Below, piece by piece: positions 60,381 through 64,000 of a DNA stretch of 64,000 nt. The first letter of the stretch is position 1. Each line of letters begins with the position of its first letter. The notes beneath the pieces were generated by a model. It worked only from the letters and a program-made list of their open reading frames with translations, was not told where the DNA came from and searched no databases. The stretch lies in contig CM064502.1 of the NCBI GenBank assembly GCA_032716605.1, positions 41,634,310-41,698,309 of the forward strand. The letters run 5' to 3'. Both the position numbers and the translations under genes were made by a program. This DNA is from Paralithodes platypus (taxonomy: Eukaryota; Arthropoda; Malacostraca; Decapoda; Lithodidae).

Positions 60381-62190
60381 GCATATGTATGGGGCAAAGA
60401 TCATTTAGAATGACCTCGCTACGAAATATCCCTGAACCTACTGATAATCTATATTTGTATTATTGATTGTCAACAGCAACTAACCCAAACACCTCCAATG
60501 AAATTAATGAAAGCATATATCGTGATCCTACCCGGATTCGAACCCGGGGGTTATCAACACACAGATTTTTCGACCACCTTAACAAAAGTCCACCACCAAG
60601 ACAGTTTACACAGGTTTATGCCACATGCCTACGACTTATTAATCCATTCTCGAATAATTGGATAGTAATCTAACATGTTGCATATTCCCAACCGCACTAT
60701 GGGAGCCTAAGTTTAAGTTAGAGGAAAGATTATTCATGGGGCACCCAAGATCATTTAGAATGGCCTCACTACGAAATATTCCATGAAACATACTGCTAAT
60801 CGATCATGGGCACAGATTAATTTAGAAGAATGGCCCGCTACGAAATATCCAGAACCCTACTGATAATCTATTTCTTATTATATAATTGCACCACAACAAC
60901 AAAACCCCCTCCTACCACTAATTAATGAAAGCATATATGTGATCAACAGAGGATTAGAAAACCCGGGTGTATCACAACCGATATTTTAGACACCCTTAAA
61001 CCCTTACACCACCAAGACGGTTACAAGGTTTATGCACATGCCCTACGTGCTTATTATCAATTCTCGAATACTGGATATTAATCTAATCATGTTCAGATTC
61101 CCAATGAAATATGGAGGCCTAATGTTTAAAGGGATGAGGCACAGAATATTCATGGAGCACAGATCAATTTAGAATGGCATCACTACGCATAAATATCCTG
61201 AAACTACTGAAAAATCTATTTTTTGTATTATTATTTAACACACAACACCAAAACACCTCCAATGAAATGAATGAAAGCATATATGTGATCCACCATGATT
61301 CGAAAACCCGGGTTATCACCACACAGATTTTTAGACAACTTAAACCATTACACCACCAAGACGATTAAAAGGTGTATGAACATGCCTACGAGCTTTCTTA
61401 TACATTCGCGCATACTGGATATTAAGCTAATAAGTTTCATATTCCCAACCGCACTATGGTCGCCTAATGTTTACGTGAGAGGGGAAGCATCTTCATGGGG
61501 GCAGAGATCATTTAGAATTGGCCCTCGCTACCGAAATTATCACCTGAACCTACTGTAATATGTTTCTTTATTATTAAATTTAAACACAACACCGACACCT
61601 CCTGAAATTATGAAGCATTATGTTATCCACCAGGATCGAACCGGGTTATCACCAGATTTTTAGACACCATAACCATTACACCACCAAGACGGTTAAAAGG
61701 TTTAGCCACATTGTCTACACTTATTATCCATTCTCAGAATACTGGTATTAAGCTAATCCTGTTCAGATTCCACCACCGCCTATGGTAGCCTAATGTTTAA
61801 GTTGCCGGAAAGCAATTCATGGGCAAGAATAATTTAGAATGTCCTCGCTACGAAATATCCCTGAACCGACTGTATAAGTCTATTTCTTTATTATAATTTC
61901 ACCACCACATCAAACCCCTCCAATGAAATTACTGAAGCATATATGTGATCCACCCGTATTCGAACCTGGTTATCACACACAGATTTTTAGACCACCTTAA
62001 CCATTACCCACCAGCGGTAAAAGGTTATGCACATGCTACGACTTATTATCCATTCTCGAATACTGGATATTAATCTAATCATGTTCATATTCCCACCGCA
62101 CTATGGTAGCCTACTGTTTAAGTGAGAGGAAAGATATTCATGGGGACACAGATAATTTAGAATGGCCTCGCTACGAAATATCCCTAAACC
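60381..62190 (-). repeat. 329-bp satellite (family 1), indel-rich copy
   Basis: Still recognisable monomers in the same order of variants as 35.69-37.4 kb (GTATGGGGCAAAG, the CAAAGTCCACC counterpart of CAAATTACACC, the AATCGATCATGGGCAC junction, GGTTACAAGG, CACCATGATTCG). One- to four-base insertions and deletions occur every 10-20 bases. The pattern is that of uncorrected long-read error, not of old satellite decay, where substitutions should dominate. Confidence 0.8.
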
Positions 62191-64000
62191 GGGTTATCAC
62201 ACACAGATTTTTGCCACCTTAACCACTATCTCTCTCATTTTCCATATCTTTCACCACCTTTTATTAATATCTCGCTGGTGCCAGCCGGCCGGCCGGCTTT
62301 TCCTTAGTATGATGTTGCCACATATGCATTTGATTGCATGAGAGGAAAGAATATTCATGGAAATATCCCTGAACCTACTGATAATCTATTTCTTTATTAT
62401 TAACCGGGTTATCACACATGATGGAAAAACCACGAAAAAAACTGATCAAAAAGGTTGTTACGACGGGGCTCGTATAAAACAAGGGCTCTTAATCATTGGA
62501 CTAGGAAAGCAATACTGGATATTAATCTAATCATGTTCATATTCCCAACCGCACTATGGTAGCCTACTGTTTAAGTGAGAGGAAAGATATTCATGGGGCT
62601 AAACATGTGTTATCTGAGAGCTTCAGCATATAATACGCCGGGTTATCACACCACCCTGCTCGCTCGCTCTCTCTCTCTTCTTCACTACAATGCATCTTAT
62701 GTAAGGTTTATGCACACGCCTACGACTTATTATCCATTCTCGAATACTGGATATTAATCTAATCATGTTCATATTCCCAACCGCACTATGGTAGCCTACT
62801 GTTTAAGTGAGAGGAAAGAATAAAGTACCGAATTACCTGCTTTTTGCACTCGCGGTTATCACACATATTTTTGCACCTTAACCATTACACCACCAGGACG
62901 GTTAAACGTTTATGCACATGCCTACGACTTATTATCCATTCTCGAATACTGGAATGAGGTGTCGCTGGGGTTTAGCGTTACATACATTGAGAGGAAAGAT
63001 ATTCATGGGGCACCTAACTTAACTTAATAAACCTAACCAAACCTAACCCTTATATAATAGGGATTCGAACCCGGGTTATCACACAGATTTTTGCCACCTT
63101 AACCATTACACCACCAGGACGGTTAAAGGTTTATGCACACGCCTACGACTTATTATCCATTCTCGAATACTGGATATTAATCTAATCATGTTCATATTCC
63201 CAACCGCACTATGGTAGCCTACTGTTTAAGTGAGAGGAAAGAATATTCATGCAAGGAGGCTTACGTTTTCGCGCATGCATCCACCGGATTCGAACCCGGG
63301 TTTGAGAGGAAAGTACAGTATATATATGGGTCAAAGAACATTTAGAATGACCTCTCTCATTACACCACCAAGACGGTTAAAGGTTTATGCACATCTTTAT
63401 TATTAATTTCACCTCAACACCAAACACCTCCAATAAAATTACATGTTCATATTCCCACCGCACTATGGTAGCCTATGTTTAAGTGGTTATCACACACAGA
63501 TTTTTAGACACCTTAACAAATTACACCACCAACACGGTTAAAAGGTTTATGCACATGCCTACGACTTATTATCCATTCAATTAATGAAAGCATATATGTC
63601 ATGTTCATATTCCTACCGAACTATGGTAGCTTACACCACCAAGACGGTTACAAGGTTTATGCACATGCCTACGACTTATTATCCATTCTCGAATACTGGA
63701 TATTAATCTAATCATGTTCATATTTCCACCGCACTATGCTAGCCTAATGTTTAAGTGAGAGGAAAGCATGGGCACAGATAATTTAGAATGGCCTCGCTAC
63801 GAAATATCCCTGAACCTACTGAGCTACGAAAATATCCCTGAACCTACATTATTAATTTCACCAAAACACCAAACACACCTCCAATTAAATTAATGAAACC
63901 ATATATGTGATCCACCAGGATTCGAACCCGGGTTATCACACACAGATTTTTAGACACGTTAGCCATTACACCACCAAGACGAACCCGGGTTATCACACAG
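62191..64000 (-). repeat. Chimeric mosaic of satellite and 21.9-28.5 kb fragments
   Basis: About fifteen short blocks (20-120 bp) match the LTR-B/LTR-C, MITE, solo LTR-A, MITE M2, T1 and satellite sequences between 21.9 and 28.5 kb. They occur in the same order and orientation, separated by pieces of satellite monomer. None of the elements is present as a whole. It carries no interpretable gene and should not be used for annotation of those elements. Confidence 0.8.

Noticed and set aside
6487..62190. A CRISPR-like or tRNA gene cluster reading of the regular repeats
   Set aside because: The repeats are 329 bp and contiguous, without short direct repeats and unique spacers, and the context is eukaryotic. 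The tRNA-like units lack a paired acceptor stem and a convincing anticodon arm, so they are not tRNA genes.

Overview
The window is eukaryotic repeat DNA, most likely from an arthropod and perhaps a decapod crustacean. The reasons are a BEL/Pao retrotransposon, a Gmr1-like Ty3/gypsy retrotransposon, piggyBac-type MITEs, an RTE-like LINE fragment, TTAGG-like CCTAA motifs and AT-rich satellite DNA. The species assignment is inference. I see no conventional host gene. All sizeable coding regions belong to transposable elements.

Layout. 1-4.64 kb: a decayed BEL/Pao element on the minus strand, cut by the left edge (integrase, RNase H, RT, protease, gag reading right to left). 4.6-6.5 kb: non-coding DNA with a poly-G run, an (AT)n microsatellite and one weak SGNH-like ORF. 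6.49-13.48 kb: a tandem satellite of 329-bp monomers, each carrying a tRNA-like unit with good Pol III A and B boxes on the plus strand. It is interrupted by a 437-bp TTAA-flanked MITE and by exactly six units of a diverged 328-bp sister satellite in the opposite orientation. 13.48-23.23 kb: an LTR retrotransposon of Gmr1-like type. Its 5' LTR is split by a solo LTR of a related family, its single ORF lacks the RT core, and its 3' LTR is interrupted by a third related LTR and then truncated. 23.23-62.2 kb: the 329-bp satellite again, about 100 monomers, now on the minus strand. It is interrupted by a nest of transposons at 23.79-27.70 kb, a LINE fragment at 29.71-30.60 kb and a second copy of the transposon nest at 30.90-31.64 kb. 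60.4-62.2 kb is the same satellite with many indels. 62.2-64.0 kb is a mosaic of short pieces of the 21.9-28.5 kb region in the same order, joined by satellite pieces, most likely a consensus or assembly artefact.

The most notable biological object is the 329-bp tRNA-derived satellite. Each monomer has a Pol III type-2 promoter, and the only T4 run on its sense strand lies just upstream of the next monomer's A box, so each repeat could make a unit-length transcript. The two satellite families are homologous along their whole length. Blocks of the second family sit inside the first family and inside a MITE with clean edges, which suggests mobility as multimers. The array points rightward on the left of the LTR element and leftward on the right, so any transcription would converge on the retrotransposon.
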